From Palsa-504 sp963753195 (GTDB taxonomy: Bacteria > Actinomycetota > Actinomycetes > Streptosporangiales > Streptosporangiaceae): DNA of 64,000 nt. Position 1 is the first letter of the stretch; every line of letters begins with the position of its first letter. The stretch covers positions 186,001 through 250,000 of the forward strand of contig CAVWBH010000001.1 in NCBI GenBank assembly GCA_963753195.1. The letters run 5' to 3'. The notes beneath the pieces were generated by a model that had not been told where the DNA came from, made no database searches, and saw only the letters and a program-made list of their open reading frames with translations. The translations under genes were made by a program, and so were the position numbers. Shown here one piece after another: positions 52,576 to 61,038 of this stretch.

Positions 52576-53319
52576 CTACTCGCCGGTAAACCGGAATTCT
52601 GCCTGCCATGGACCGTCCACGTGGACAACCTCCCAGTAGCGTTCGGCGATGCGCTCCGGGTCAAAGGAAGTACCTGCAACTATCTGCCCTGCGATCGTCA
52701 GTGTGGCCACACGGATGCCGTCCGGTTCCAGGTCAGCGCCGAGCATTGTCGCGGCCGACCGGAGAGCCGCCTTGCCGAGGGAAACGGTCGCAAGGGCCGG
52801 GATCGGGTGATCGGCGAACCCGCCCCCGGTGACGAGGATGGTCCCGAAGCCGGCGGCCCGCATGGCCGGAGCGGCCACCTGCGCGACGACGATGGCGCTG
52901 ATGACGTCTACTGAATACGCCGACTGGAGGTGGGAGACACTTGAGCTCAGCAGCTGGTCTGGAGCTGCCATGACGGCGTTATAGACGATGACGCCCGGTG
53001 CGCCATTTCCGAGATAGAGCTCCCTCATTCGGGCGCCCAGGCCATCGGGATCGCCGGCATCGGCCGCGACGGTGTTGATGTTGGCGCCGGTATCGGCCAA
53101 GGTGCCCGCGAGGTCGCCGAGGCGGTCCGTGCTACGCGCCACCAAGGTCACCCGGTAGCCGCCCACAGCGAAGCGACGTGCCACGGCCATTCCAAGGCCA
53201 GGCCCCGCGCCGACCAGTAGAAGGTGACGGCCGTCGACTGAGCCGGGACCCGCGGCCTCGGCGAGGTCAGCGATCGCACTTCCTCCGTGGCCCGGGTCGC
53301 CTACTCGCTCGTAAGGCAT
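52576..53319 (-). CDS. Atypical short-chain dehydrogenase/reductase-like protein
   Basis: A 247-residue Rossmann protein: HLLLVGAGPGLGMAVARRFA (GxGxxG variant), YRVTLVARSTDRL, and IVYNAVMAA for the usual NAG motif. The catalytic pair is altered: the position of Tyr in YxxxK is Val (VSLGKAALRS), though the Lys is kept, so ordinary oxidoreductase chemistry is doubtful. AAAGGAA precedes the ATG at 53319. It may bind NAD(P) as a regulator or use another mechanism. Confidence 0.8.
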   Translation of the reverse strand: MPYERVGDPGHGGSAIADLAEAAGPGSVDGRHLLLVGAGPGLGMAVARRFAVGGYRVTLVARSTDRLGDLAGTLADTGANINTVAADAGDPDGLGARMRELYLGNGAPGVIVYNAVMAAPDQLLSSSVSHLQSAYSVDVISAIVVAQVAAPAMRAAGFGTILVTGGGFADHPIPALATVSLGKAALRSAATMLGADLEPDGIRVATLTIAGQIVAGTSFDPERIAERYWEVVHVDGPWQAEFRFTGE

Positions 53320-53605
53320 GGGTGCCGTTCCTTTCGCGTCGACCGCCTTGGAGAGCGGCTCGGGCTGGTCATGCCGTCGAGCCCCCGACCTCGCGGAATC
53401 CTTCAGGTCGGCAGACAAGGCTGCGGCCGGGGTCAGCCAAGCCCGGCGACGCATCTCCTCCGGACACAGCTGTGCGGTGGTTCTCCGCTGTCTGATCGAG
53501 TCTCACCGGATCCGCAGCCGGGCGGACTGACCGACTTATCCGCAGATGCTACATCTCCGTCGCGGACTGCTACTTGTAGTTATCCGACCAGCCCGGCAAG
53601 GCAAG

Positions 53606-53651
53606 ATCGTGGATCGTTACTGTCCGCCCGCGGGCAGTAACGATCCACGAT
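53606..53651. repeat. Perfect 17-bp inverted repeat (hairpin) with GC loop
   Basis: ATCGTGGATCGTTACTG pairs with CAGTAACGATCCACGAT around a 12-base loop. This is a strong hairpin on either strand, lacks a U-run, and shares the GTGGATC/GATCCAC core with the inverted repeat at 48085. Confidence 0.8.
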
Positions 53652-53696
53652 AACGAGGACCCGCCCGGAGCCGGGGCTGCACCCGCAGCCCGGGCC

Positions 53697-53728
53697 ACCC
53701 GGGCACCCGGGCACCCGGGCACCCGGGC
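53697..53728. repeat. Four perfect copies of an 8-bp unit (ACCCGGGC)
   Basis: Uninterrupted ACCCGGGC x 4, with partial units on both sides. A simple-sequence tract of this kind can vary in copy number by slippage. Confidence 0.8.
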
Positions 53729-53782
53729 ACTATGGTTCCGGAGGCGGGCCTGGGGCCCGCATGCCCTTGTGGCAGGCCCGGA

Positions 53783-54000
53783 CGTTCGGGGCGCGTGGCA
53801 CACAAGCCCCGATACACGGGGCCGGGGGCACTCGCGCCCCGCCCGAAGCGAGCGGCCTAGCGGGGCTTGTGGCACCCTGGCCCTGGTAGACGGGCCTGGG
53901 GGCACACGCACCCCAGCTGAGGCGAGCAGGCCAGTGGGGCCCGTGGCACATTGCCCCCGCAAGTCCGGCCAGGGGCGCACGAACCCCAGGCCCTGGTGCT
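53783..54000. repeat. Three-unit array with exact 74-bp period (copy B)
   Basis: The anchor GTGGCAC lies at 53795, 53869 and 53943. Each unit has the order GNGGGGC..GTGGCAC..GCCCC..GGGGGCAC..CGCACCCC..GAGCAGGCC, with 60-80% identity judged by eye. Units are diverged along their whole length rather than having conserved repeats and unique spacers, so this is not a CRISPR array. Confidence 0.8.
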
Positions 54001-54085
54001 CAGCGGAGCTGGAAGCTGGCCGCGGCCGGCCGGCCGCTACCCTGTAAATCCTGGTCCCGTCTGCGTGGTCCCGGAAGAGCGTGCC

Positions 54086-55729
54086 TTGCCTGACTATTTC
54101 GACCTCGGCTCCTACTCGCGTGATGTGACGACCTCGTCGGCGGACGCGCGGACCTGGTTCAACCGCGGGCTGGTGTGGGCCTATGGGTTCAATCACGAGG
54201 AATCGGCGGCGTGCTTCGAGCAGGCGATCGCAGCCGACCCGCAGTGCGCACTGGCCCACTGGGGCCTGGCCTACGCGCTGGGCCCGAACTACAACAAGCC
54301 CTGGGAGGCCTTCGACCCGGTCGATAAGGCGACATCGGTGTCCCGGGCACACGCGGCCGCGGCGGCCGCGCTGAGCCGTGCGGACGGGGCGACGCCCGTC
54401 GAGCGCGCGCTCACGCGGGCGCTGACCGCCCGGTACCCGTCCGCCGAGCTGACCGGGGACGGCTCGGCGTGGAACCAGGCGTACGCGGCCGCCATGCGCG
54501 AGGCCTACCGGGTGCACCCCAGCGATCTCGACGTCGTGGCGCTGTTCGCGGACGCCCTCCTGAACCTGACCCCCTGGGCGCTGTGGGACCTAGTGACGGG
54601 CGAGGCAGCCCCCGGGTCGGCCGCCGCCGAGGCGAAGGCGGTGCTCGAGCGGGCGCTGGCCGGCGGCGGCCGGTCGCATCCCGGCGTCCTGCACATGTAC
54701 ATCCACCTGATGGAGATGTCCGCCCGGCCGGAGGACGCGCTGCCGGCCGGCGACCTCCTCCGGGACCTGGTACCGGACGCCGGGCACCTGCGGCACATGC
54801 CGACGCACATCGACGTGCTGTGCGGCGACTACCGGCAGGTGGTGTCGGGCAACACGGCCGCGATCGCGGCCGACGAGAAGTACCTCGCCCGGCGGGGCGC
54901 GATGAACTTCTACACCCTGTACCGGGCGCACGACTATCACTTCAAGATCTACGGCGCGATGTTCGCGGGCCAGTCGGCCACGGCCCTGGAGGCCGCCGGG
55001 CAGCTCGCGGCCGCCGTTCCCGAGGAGCTGCTCCGGGTCGAGGTCCCGCCCATGGCGGACTGGCTCGAAGGATTCGTCGCGATGAGGATGCATGTCCTGG
55101 TCCGGTTCGGCCGCTGGCAGGACATCATCGACACGCCGCTGGCCGCCGATCAGGACCTGTACTGCGTGACCACCGCGATGACGCACTATGCCAAGGGCAT
55201 CGCGTACGCGGTGACCGGGCAGGTCGGCGAGGCCGAGGAGCAGCAGCGCGAGTACGCCGCCGCGGCCGCGCGGGTACCGCCGTCGCGCACCGTGTTCAAC
55301 AACACGTGCGAGGACGTCCTGCAGGTCGCCGGAGCGATGCTGGCCGGCGAGCTGGAGTACCGGCGGGGCAACTACGACGCCGCCTTCGCGCATCTGCGCC
55401 GTTCGGTCGAGCTGGATGACGGGCTGCCCTATGACGAGCCGTGGGGCTGGATGCAGCCCGCCCGGCACGCCTACGGCGCCTTGCTCCTGGAACAGGGCCT
55501 GGTGTCCGAAGCCGAGGCCGTCTACCGTGCGGACCTGGGGCTGGACCGCACCCTGCCCCGGGCCTGCCAGCACCCCCGCAACGTCTGGAGCCTGGTCGGC
55601 TATCACGAGTGCCTGGTCCGCCTGGGTAAGCATGAGCAGGCCGGGATCATCGAGCAGCAGCTCACGATCGCCGCCGCGTACGCCGACGTGCCGATCGAAT
55701 CGTCCTGCTTCTGCCGGATGGGCGGCTAA
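54086..55729 (+). CDS. TPR-repeat protein of unknown function
   Basis: A 547-residue soluble all-helical protein with TPR-like units: TWFNRGLVWAYGFNHEESAA, CFEQAIAADPQCALAHWGLA, HAYGALLLEQGLVSEAEAVY and similar. Conserved His-rich segments HPGVLHMYIHLMEMS and HLRHMPTHIDVLCGDY hint at a metal or substrate site rather than a pure scaffold. GGAAGAG precedes the TTG at 54086; GTG at 54065 is an alternative. The stop overlaps the convergent MarR-GNAT stop by 4 bases. Related proteins are found alone in actinobacteria and have no assigned role. Confidence 0.8.
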   Translation: MPDYFDLGSYSRDVTTSSADARTWFNRGLVWAYGFNHEESAACFEQAIAADPQCALAHWGLAYALGPNYNKPWEAFDPVDKATSVSRAHAAAAAALSRADGATPVERALTRALTARYPSAELTGDGSAWNQAYAAAMREAYRVHPSDLDVVALFADALLNLTPWALWDLVTGEAAPGSAAAEAKAVLERALAGGGRSHPGVLHMYIHLMEMSARPEDALPAGDLLRDLVPDAGHLRHMPTHIDVLCGDYRQVVSGNTAAIAADEKYLARRGAMNFYTLYRAHDYHFKIYGAMFAGQSATALEAAGQLAAAVPEELLRVEVPPMADWLEGFVAMRMHVLVRFGRWQDIIDTPLAADQDLYCVTTAMTHYAKGIAYAVTGQVGEAEEQQREYAAAAARVPPSRTVFNNTCEDVLQVAGAMLAGELEYRRGNYDAAFAHLRRSVELDDGLPYDEPWGWMQPARHAYGALLLEQGLVSEAEAVYRADLGLDRTLPRACQHPRNVWSLVGYHECLVRLGKHEQAGIIEQQLTIAAAYADVPIESSCFCRMGG

Positions 55730-56613
55730 GGCATGAGTGCCTTCTCGAACCAGTGGTGGGCATACGGCTCGTCGTTGAACGCCACGACCTCGCGGTAGCC
55801 TGCCGTCCGGTACAAACTGATCGCCTCGTCCAGGGTGCGGTTGGTTTCCAGCCGAACGGTACGGGCACCGTGCGCCGCGGCCCGGGCCTCGAGCTCGGCC
55901 AGCAGCCGTCGGCCCAGCCCCAGCCCGCGGACCCCGGACGCGACCCACATCCGCTTGATCTCCGCCGGGGCACCGCGGTGGAACTTGAGCGCACCGCACC
56001 CGACCGGCTCGCCGTGCAGCGTGGCCATCAGGAACAATCCCGAGGGCGGGGACATCTCGTCCTCGGTGGCGGAGATGCTCCTGGCCGGATCGAAACCGCC
56101 CTGGAAGCGGCCCACCAGCTCGGTGACGTAGGCCTGGATGGCCCGGCGGGCGTCAGGGTGCCGCGGGTCGCGCACGGCGACCTGGACGGCTGAGGCCGTC
56201 AGGAGCCGCTCGGCCTCGGCCATGGCAGCGATCAGCCGGTCCCGCTGCCGGGGGCCCAGGGGGTCGAGCAGGGCGACCGCGGCCTCGTCGGAGAGCCGGT
56301 CCAGTTCGGCTCGCTCGGCCTGCCCGTCCTCGGTCAGCCGGGCCGTCCGCACCCGGCCATCCGCGCCGTTCGGCTCGACCACGACCAGCCCGTCGCTCTC
56401 CAGCGAACGCAGCAGCCGGCTCAGGTAACCGGAGTCCAGGTCCAGCTGGGCCCGCAATTCCTTGATGTCGCGGCCCTCCGGGCCGATCTCCCACAGCACA
56501 CGCGCCTGCCCGAGCGGCCTCCCGCGGGACAAGAACGCATCCTCCAGCGCTCCGGCCCGCTGAGTGACGGTCCGGTTGAACCGCCGGACCTGGTCGATCA
56601 TCCCTCGGTCCAT
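55726..56613 (-). CDS. MarR-type regulator fused to a GNAT acetyltransferase
   Basis: A 295-residue fusion. The N-terminal 150 residues are a MarR winged helix (LGQARVLWEIGPEGRDIKEL, then LDLDSGYLSRLLRSLESDGL and PNGADGRVRTARLT). The C-terminal 140 residues are a GNAT domain with the acetyl-CoA loop VASGVRGLGLGRRLLAELEA and ISLYRTAGY. It may sense and acetylate the same small molecule or protein. A perfect palindrome spans the ATG (56613-56636), pointing to autorepression. Confidence 0.88.
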   Translation of the reverse strand: MDRGMIDQVRRFNRTVTQRAGALEDAFLSRGRPLGQARVLWEIGPEGRDIKELRAQLDLDSGYLSRLLRSLESDGLVVVEPNGADGRVRTARLTEDGQAERAELDRLSDEAAVALLDPLGPRQRDRLIAAMAEAERLLTASAVQVAVRDPRHPDARRAIQAYVTELVGRFQGGFDPARSISATEDEMSPPSGLFLMATLHGEPVGCGALKFHRGAPAEIKRMWVASGVRGLGLGRRLLAELEARAAAHGARTVRLETNRTLDEAISLYRTAGYREVVAFNDEPYAHHWFEKALMP

Positions 56614-56636
56614 TTCTCTGACTTTAGTCAGAGAAA
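56613..56636. promoter_or_regulatory. Perfect 11-bp-arm palindrome at the MarR-GNAT start codon
   Basis: TTTCTCTGACT-TT-AGTCAGAGAAA; it begins at the first base of the ATG (minus strand) and extends upstream. Length and symmetry suit a MarR dimer, so it is most likely the autoregulatory operator of the fusion gene. Confidence 0.75.
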
Positions 56637-56653
56637 TGCGGGCCGGTCAATGC

Positions 56654-57768
56654 TCAGGGCTGGAACTGGACGAATCCGTACCGGGGCAGGCCGGTGGTGC
56701 TGGCCATGACCCGGCTGCTCGCGTCGAGCCAGCTCAGCCGGGCCAGATGCAGCGGTGAGCGGACCAGGAACGCCGCGTATGTCCGCCCTTCCACCACGCA
56801 GAACGCCGCCTGCTCCGATGAGCCGTCGGACAGGGTGGCCTTGAGCTGGGCGGTACCCGGGCTTACCTGGACGGCGTATCCGGTGCCGCGGCCGGCGCCC
56901 GGGAGCGGGAAGCCGACGGCAGCGCCATGATGGTCTCCGGGCCGGATGGCGTGCTGACCGGGCCGCAGCTGCCCATCTGGTTGCTGCCCACGGAACTCGG
57001 CGCGTCGAGCTCGTAGCAGTCCCCGCCCGTCCCGAACTGGAGCTTGATCACCCACTCCTGGCCGTCCGGAAGGCTGTCCCAGGCCAGGGTGCCGGATGCG
57101 GCCGGGCCCCGTGCCGACCCCGAGTTGAGCCACAGGCCCGCGGTGGCCGTGCTGGGCGACTGGGCGCTGACCACCGGCATGGTGAACGCGGCTGGCCAGT
57201 CAGCGGGCCGGTTCGCCACGGTCACCTGCAGCGGCTCGTCCAGCGGAAAGCCGAACCCGGCGACGTGGTAGCGGAACCCGCAGGCGGCTACCGTGACCGC
57301 CGCGACGTCCTGCTTCCCGTTGACGACAATGCTGCTGACGTCGGCGGGCAGCTGGACGAACGCGAAGCCGGTCCCCGGGAAGGGCGCGTTCAGGGCCACG
57401 GCGCCGCCGGTCACCGGGTCCGGGTACACGGGGTCGGCGTCGGTGCTGTTCAGGGTGATCGCGGGCACGCACGCGTAGCCCGGGTCGGCGATGTCCTGAA
57501 CGGCGAGCCGCCACGGCTTCCCGTTCACGGCGCCGTGGGCGATAACCGCGGCCGGCCCGGGGGCGCCGCCGTCCGGCGCCAGCGCGGCCACGGAGATGAC
57601 CGCGGCCAGGGCCAGGCCGCCTGCGGCGCCGCCCGTGCGCCGCAGACGGCGGCGCTTTCCCAGCCGGATGATCGCCTCGAGCGGCGCGGGCGGCGCGGGC
57701 GGCGCGGGCACGGACTGGAGCGTGTCCTGTACGGCCCGTCGCAGTTCCCGGTCCCCGGTCGCGGTCAT
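56654..57768 (-). pseudogene. Membrane-anchored partner of the sigma factor (anti-sigma-like), frameshifted
   Basis: The protein has a cytosolic N-terminus of about 45 residues (ELRRAVQDTLQSVPAPPAPP), one membrane segment (GGAAGGLALAAVISVAALAP) and a large outer domain without catalytic motifs (VYPDPVTGGAVALNAPFPGT; GTLAWDSLPDGQEWVIKLQF). Its ATG overlaps the sigma factor stop (ATGA). Near 56919-56926 the frame changes: ETIMA in one frame continues as AVGFPLPGAGRGTGYAVQVS to the end in another, one base being absent. No zinc anti-sigma motif (HxxxCxxC) is seen, so an anti-sigma role rests only on gene order and topology. Confidence 0.68.
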
Positions 57769-58306
57769 TCCTCACCGCCCTCTGCGAGCCCCGGGTTCTC
57801 CCGCAGCTTGCTCAGGGCACGGGACAGCTGGCTGCGCACCGTGCCCGGTGAGCAGCCCAGGGCCGCGGCGATCTGCGTGTCGGCCAGGTCCGCCCAGTAC
57901 CGCAGCACGACCACCGCCCGCTGCCGGGACGGCAGCAGGCGCAGCGCCGCGAGCAGGGCGGGCCGCTCGCCCACCAGGTCGGCGGACCCTCGACCGGCGT
58001 CTCGGGCGGGTCGCCGGGCTGTTCGGCCACCCGCCGCCGGCGGAACCGGCGATTGGCGGCGTTGATCAGGATGCGGCGCAGGTAAGCATCCGGGTCATCG
58101 GCCCGGCTGACCCGCCGCCAGGCCACCTAGGTCCGGGCCAGGGCGGTCTGGGCGAGGTCCTCGGCCGTCCACCGGTCCCCGGTCAGGCCGTAGGCCAGCC
58201 GGACCAGCCCCGGCCAGCGGGAGGTCGCGAACGCGCTGAAAGCCTCACCGCCGCCGGAGTCGATGACGTCAGCGGCGGCGGCTAGCTCGTCGCGGGGCTC
58301 TGTCAC
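57765..58306 (-). pseudogene. SigE-family ECF sigma factor, disrupted by a stop and a frameshift
   Basis: A sigma-70-like protein of about 180 codons. Region 2 reads FSAFATSRWPGLVRLAYGLT, then AEDLAQTALART; after an in-frame TAG at 58127-58129 (minus strand) it resumes as VAWRRVSRADDPDAYLRRIL and INAANRRFRRRR. One base is then absent near 57978-57990, and region 4 follows in the next frame (RPALLAALRLLPSRQRAVVV; GCSPGTVRSQLSRALSKLRE). The TAG stands where Tyr or Trp is usual. Starting at GTG 58306 gives a normal N-terminus. All domains are otherwise intact, so sequencing error or a very recent loss is likely. The overlapping downstream membrane protein would be its partner. Confidence 0.8.
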
Positions 58307-58424
58307 CACCGGCTCCACACCACCTAAGAGCACGGTAGACCGCCGGATCGTTGCATGACCATCTTCAGCCGGCCATCCCCGGCGTGACACGATGGAGGGC
58401 AGGACCCTGGCGACGAGGGCGGTT

Positions 58425-58919
58425 ATGGACGAACGCGAGAATCTGAGCTGGCAGGGGTTCGGCGACGCGTCCCGCGAGCTGGCCACGGCCATCGCGGCCG
58501 ACGGATTCGAGCCCGACCTGATCCTGTCCATCGCCCGCGGTGGCCTGTTCCTGGCCGCTTCTTTGGGTTACGCGCTCGGGGTCAAGAACCTGCACGTGAT
58601 GAACGTCGAGTTCTACGACGGGGTAGGGACCACGCTCGACATGCCGGTGATGCTGCCGCCGGTGCCCAGCGCGGTGGACTTCTCCGCGAAGAAGGTGCTC
58701 ATCGCCGACGACGTGGCCGACTCCGGCCGGACCATCGAGCTCGTCTACACCTTCATCAAGGACCAGGTGGAGGACGCGCGGTCGGCGGTGATCTACGAGA
58801 AGCCGCGGTCGCTGATCAAGTGCGACTACGTGTGGAAGCGCACCGGCCTGTGGATCAACTTCCCCTGGAGCCGCGAGGGTCCCGTCGTGCCGCGGGCCGG
58901 CCAGGTCCTCGACGCCTAG
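58425..58919 (+). CDS. Phosphoribosyltransferase family protein
   Basis: A 164-residue type I PRT. The PRPP-binding motif is KVLIADDVADSGRTIELV (acidic pair then SGRT, residues 90-107), and the N-terminal loop LSIARGGLFLAASLGYAL contains the conserved PPi-loop Arg-Gly. Overall it resembles small Gpt/xanthine-type transferases. GAGGG precedes the ATG at 58425. The base (xanthine, hypoxanthine or other) is not known. It ends tail to tail with the MFS gene, with the two stops overlapping in CTAG. Confidence 0.85.
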   Translation: MDERENLSWQGFGDASRELATAIAADGFEPDLILSIARGGLFLAASLGYALGVKNLHVMNVEFYDGVGTTLDMPVMLPPVPSAVDFSAKKVLIADDVADSGRTIELVYTFIKDQVEDARSAVIYEKPRSLIKCDYVWKRTGLWINFPWSREGPVVPRAGQVLDA

Positions 58920-60364
58920 TCGCTGGGCCGCACCACGGTGGCGGTCACCACGATGGCGATGGCGAGCAGGGCGTCCCCGATCCAGAAGGCCAGGTGGTAA
59001 CCGCCGGTGAGCGCGGCGGCGGTGCTTTCCCCGCGGGCGGCCAGGGCGCTGGTCCGGCCCGCCGACACCGTGGCCAGCACGGCCAGCCCGAGTGCCCCGC
59101 CCACCTGGGCGGTGGTGTTCACCAGCCCGGACGCCAGGCCCGCGTCGTCCTCGTCGGTCCCGGCCATGGCTACCGTCATCAGCACCGGGAAGGCCAGCCC
59201 GGCCCCGGCGCCCATCAGCAGCATGACCGGGAAGACGTGCACGAGGTACCCGCCGTGGACCGGCGCCACGGCGAACAGGGAGAGCGCCCCGGCCATCAGC
59301 GCCAGCCCGGCCACCAGGACGCTCCGCGCGCCGAACCGCGCGGACAGCCGGTCGGTGAACCGGACCGACAGCGTGCCCATCACCGTCGCGACGGGCAGGA
59401 AGGCCAGCCCGATCCGCAGCGGGCTGTAGCCCAGGACCAGGCGCAGGTACAGCGCGCCCAGGAAGAACATGCCGAACATGCCCGCCACGATGAGCACCTG
59501 GATCAGGTTCGCCACCGCGATCTTGCGGTCAGCCAGGATACGCAGCGGCATGAGCGGGTTCCGCGCGGTCATCTGGCGGACGATGAATCCGGCCAGCAGC
59601 GCCACCGACACCGCGCCGAAGGCCAGCGTCCGCCCGGCCAGCCACCCGTCTTCCGCGGCCGGCTTGACGATGGTGAACACGCCCAGCATCATCGCGCTGG
59701 TGATGAGCACGGCGCCCGGCACGTCGGCGCCCTGGCGCAGCCCGGTGCCCTGGTCCCGGGGCACCACCCGGAGCGCGAGTACGGCGGTGGCGATGCCGAT
59801 CGGCAGGTTCACGAAGAAGATCCAGTGCCAGTTGATGGCCTGGGTCAAGATGCCGCCGGCCAGTAGCCCGACCGCGCCGCCCGCTGACGCGACGAACGCG
59901 TAGACGCCGATGGCCCGGGCCATCTCCCGCGGGTCGGGGAACATCGTCACGATCACGCCGAGGATCACGGCCGAGGTCATCGCCCCGCCGATGCCCTGTA
60001 CGAACCGGGCGCCCACCAGCATCCCCTGCGACTGGGCCAGCCCGCACGCCATCGAGGCCGCGGTGAAGACAGCCAGGCCGGCCAGGAAGACGTTGCGGCG
60101 CCCGGCCAGGTCGCCGAGCCGCCCGGCCAGCAGCAGCAGGCCGCCGAACGAGATCAGGTAGGCGTTGACCACCCAGGCCAGCCCGGTCGCGGAGAAGCCT
60201 AGCTCTTGCTGGATGGACGGGAGCGCGACGTTCACGATCGTCACGTCCAGGACGATCATCAGCATTCCCGCGCACAGCACCACCAGGGCGGTCCACCGGG
60301 CCCGGTCCGCCGCCAGGTCCAGCTCGCGGTCGGCCAGTCGGGGAAGCTCGCTCATGTCCTGCAT
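58916..60364 (-). CDS. MFS drug/metabolite exporter (DHA2, 14-TM type)
   Basis: A 482-residue transporter with about 14 membrane segments. Motif A reads GRLGDLAGRRNVFLAG, and the DHA2 N-terminus LIVLDVTIVNVALPSIQQEL fits in form (VLDVTIVNVALPSIQQELGF). GARFVQGIGGAMTSAVILG is motif C-like. AAGGAGAA precedes the ATG. Homologues export drugs and antibiotics. The divergent SRPBCC-MarR operon and a palindrome between them suggest regulation by that MarR protein. Confidence 0.89.
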   Translation of the reverse strand: MQDMSELPRLADRELDLAADRARWTALVVLCAGMLMIVLDVTIVNVALPSIQQELGFSATGLAWVVNAYLISFGGLLLLAGRLGDLAGRRNVFLAGLAVFTAASMACGLAQSQGMLVGARFVQGIGGAMTSAVILGVIVTMFPDPREMARAIGVYAFVASAGGAVGLLAGGILTQAINWHWIFFVNLPIGIATAVLALRVVPRDQGTGLRQGADVPGAVLITSAMMLGVFTIVKPAAEDGWLAGRTLAFGAVSVALLAGFIVRQMTARNPLMPLRILADRKIAVANLIQVLIVAGMFGMFFLGALYLRLVLGYSPLRIGLAFLPVATVMGTLSVRFTDRLSARFGARSVLVAGLALMAGALSLFAVAPVHGGYLVHVFPVMLLMGAGAGLAFPVLMTVAMAGTDEDDAGLASGLVNTTAQVGGALGLAVLATVSAGRTSALAARGESTAAALTGGYHLAFWIGDALLAIAIVVTATVVRPSD

Positions 60365-60529
60365 TGTCGTTCTCCTTAGCCGACTTATCTACCGGGCGAC
60401 GGTCCTCGCCGCCGATATTCATCCGCTGGCCGGGGACAGCGAGCGCCGCAAGAGCCTGGCTGAGCTCACCGCCCAGGCCAGCCAATCCCGGCCGGTCAAA
60501 TGCTCGGCCGGAGCTTGCGCTGAAGATAA

Positions 60530-60541
60530 TATGCGCGCATA
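60530..60541. promoter_or_regulatory. Perfect 12-bp palindrome between exporter and SRPBCC-MarR operon
   Basis: TATGCGCGCATA lies 9 bases before the SRPBCC start and about 165 bases before the MFS start. It is a plausible half of a larger MarR operator and would overlap the SRPBCC-MarR promoter or leader. Confidence 0.5.
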
Positions 60542-60549
60542 CTAAATGC

Positions 60550-61017
60550 ATGATCGAGCTAGCATCTGCGTATGAGGCGTCGGCTGCGGCGCCCGAGGTG
60601 TTCTTCGAGCGCTGGGTGGATCACGCGACGTGGAGCGAGTGGTCTCCGGATACCGAGTGGGCCCGCGTCGAGGGCCCGGTCCGGGCGGGAGCGCGCGGGG
60701 TCCTCAAGCCCAGGGGCGGCCCGAAGACGAAGTTCGTGGTATCCGAGTGCGAGCCGGGGCGGCTCTACACCGACGTGAGCCGGTTCCCTGGCGCCCGGCT
60801 GACGTTCCGGCACACCGCGGAACCGGCTGACTCAGGCCCGGGTTCGGAGCTGACCGTGCGGGTGTGGCTGGACGGCCCGATGTCGTGGTTCTGGGCCCGG
60901 ACCGCGTGCCGCGGATTCGCCCGCTCCGTGCCCGCAGACCTGACCCGGCTGATCGCGGTCGCGGAGCAGGATGACGCCGCGAGGAATCAAAGCCGCGAGA
61001 AGTCAAAGCCACGGTAA
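60550..61017 (+). CDS. SRPBCC-family (START-like) protein
   Basis: A 155-residue protein with the helix-grip fold pattern: MIELASAYEASAAAPEVFFE, RWVDHATWSEWSPDTEWARV, then GRLYTDVSRFPGARLTFRHT and a C-terminal helix. Such proteins bind hydrophobic small molecules. The palindrome before the ATG and the MarR gene 21 bases after the stop make it part of a regulated unit with the exporter, perhaps as ligand carrier or detoxifying protein. Confidence 0.8.
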   Translation: MIELASAYEASAAAPEVFFERWVDHATWSEWSPDTEWARVEGPVRAGARGVLKPRGGPKTKFVVSECEPGRLYTDVSRFPGARLTFRHTAEPADSGPGSELTVRVWLDGPMSWFWARTACRGFARSVPADLTRLIAVAEQDDAARNQSREKSKPR

Positions 61018-61038
61018 GAAAGCCGCGGTGAGGGAGCC

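Larger units (their letters stand above)
53320..54085. other. 766-bp intergenic region rich in repeats, upstream of the TPR gene
   Basis: Between the divergent SDR and TPR genes. From left to right: about 280 bases without features, a 17-bp inverted repeat, four 8-bp tandem units, and a three-unit 74-bp array. No gene is supported; frames here translate into low-complexity Pro/Arg/Gly sequence. Confidence 0.6.

Noticed and set aside
53783..54000. CRISPR-like regular spacing
   Set aside because: Period is 74 bp with whole-unit similarity; there are no short conserved repeats with unique spacers, and no cas genes in the window.
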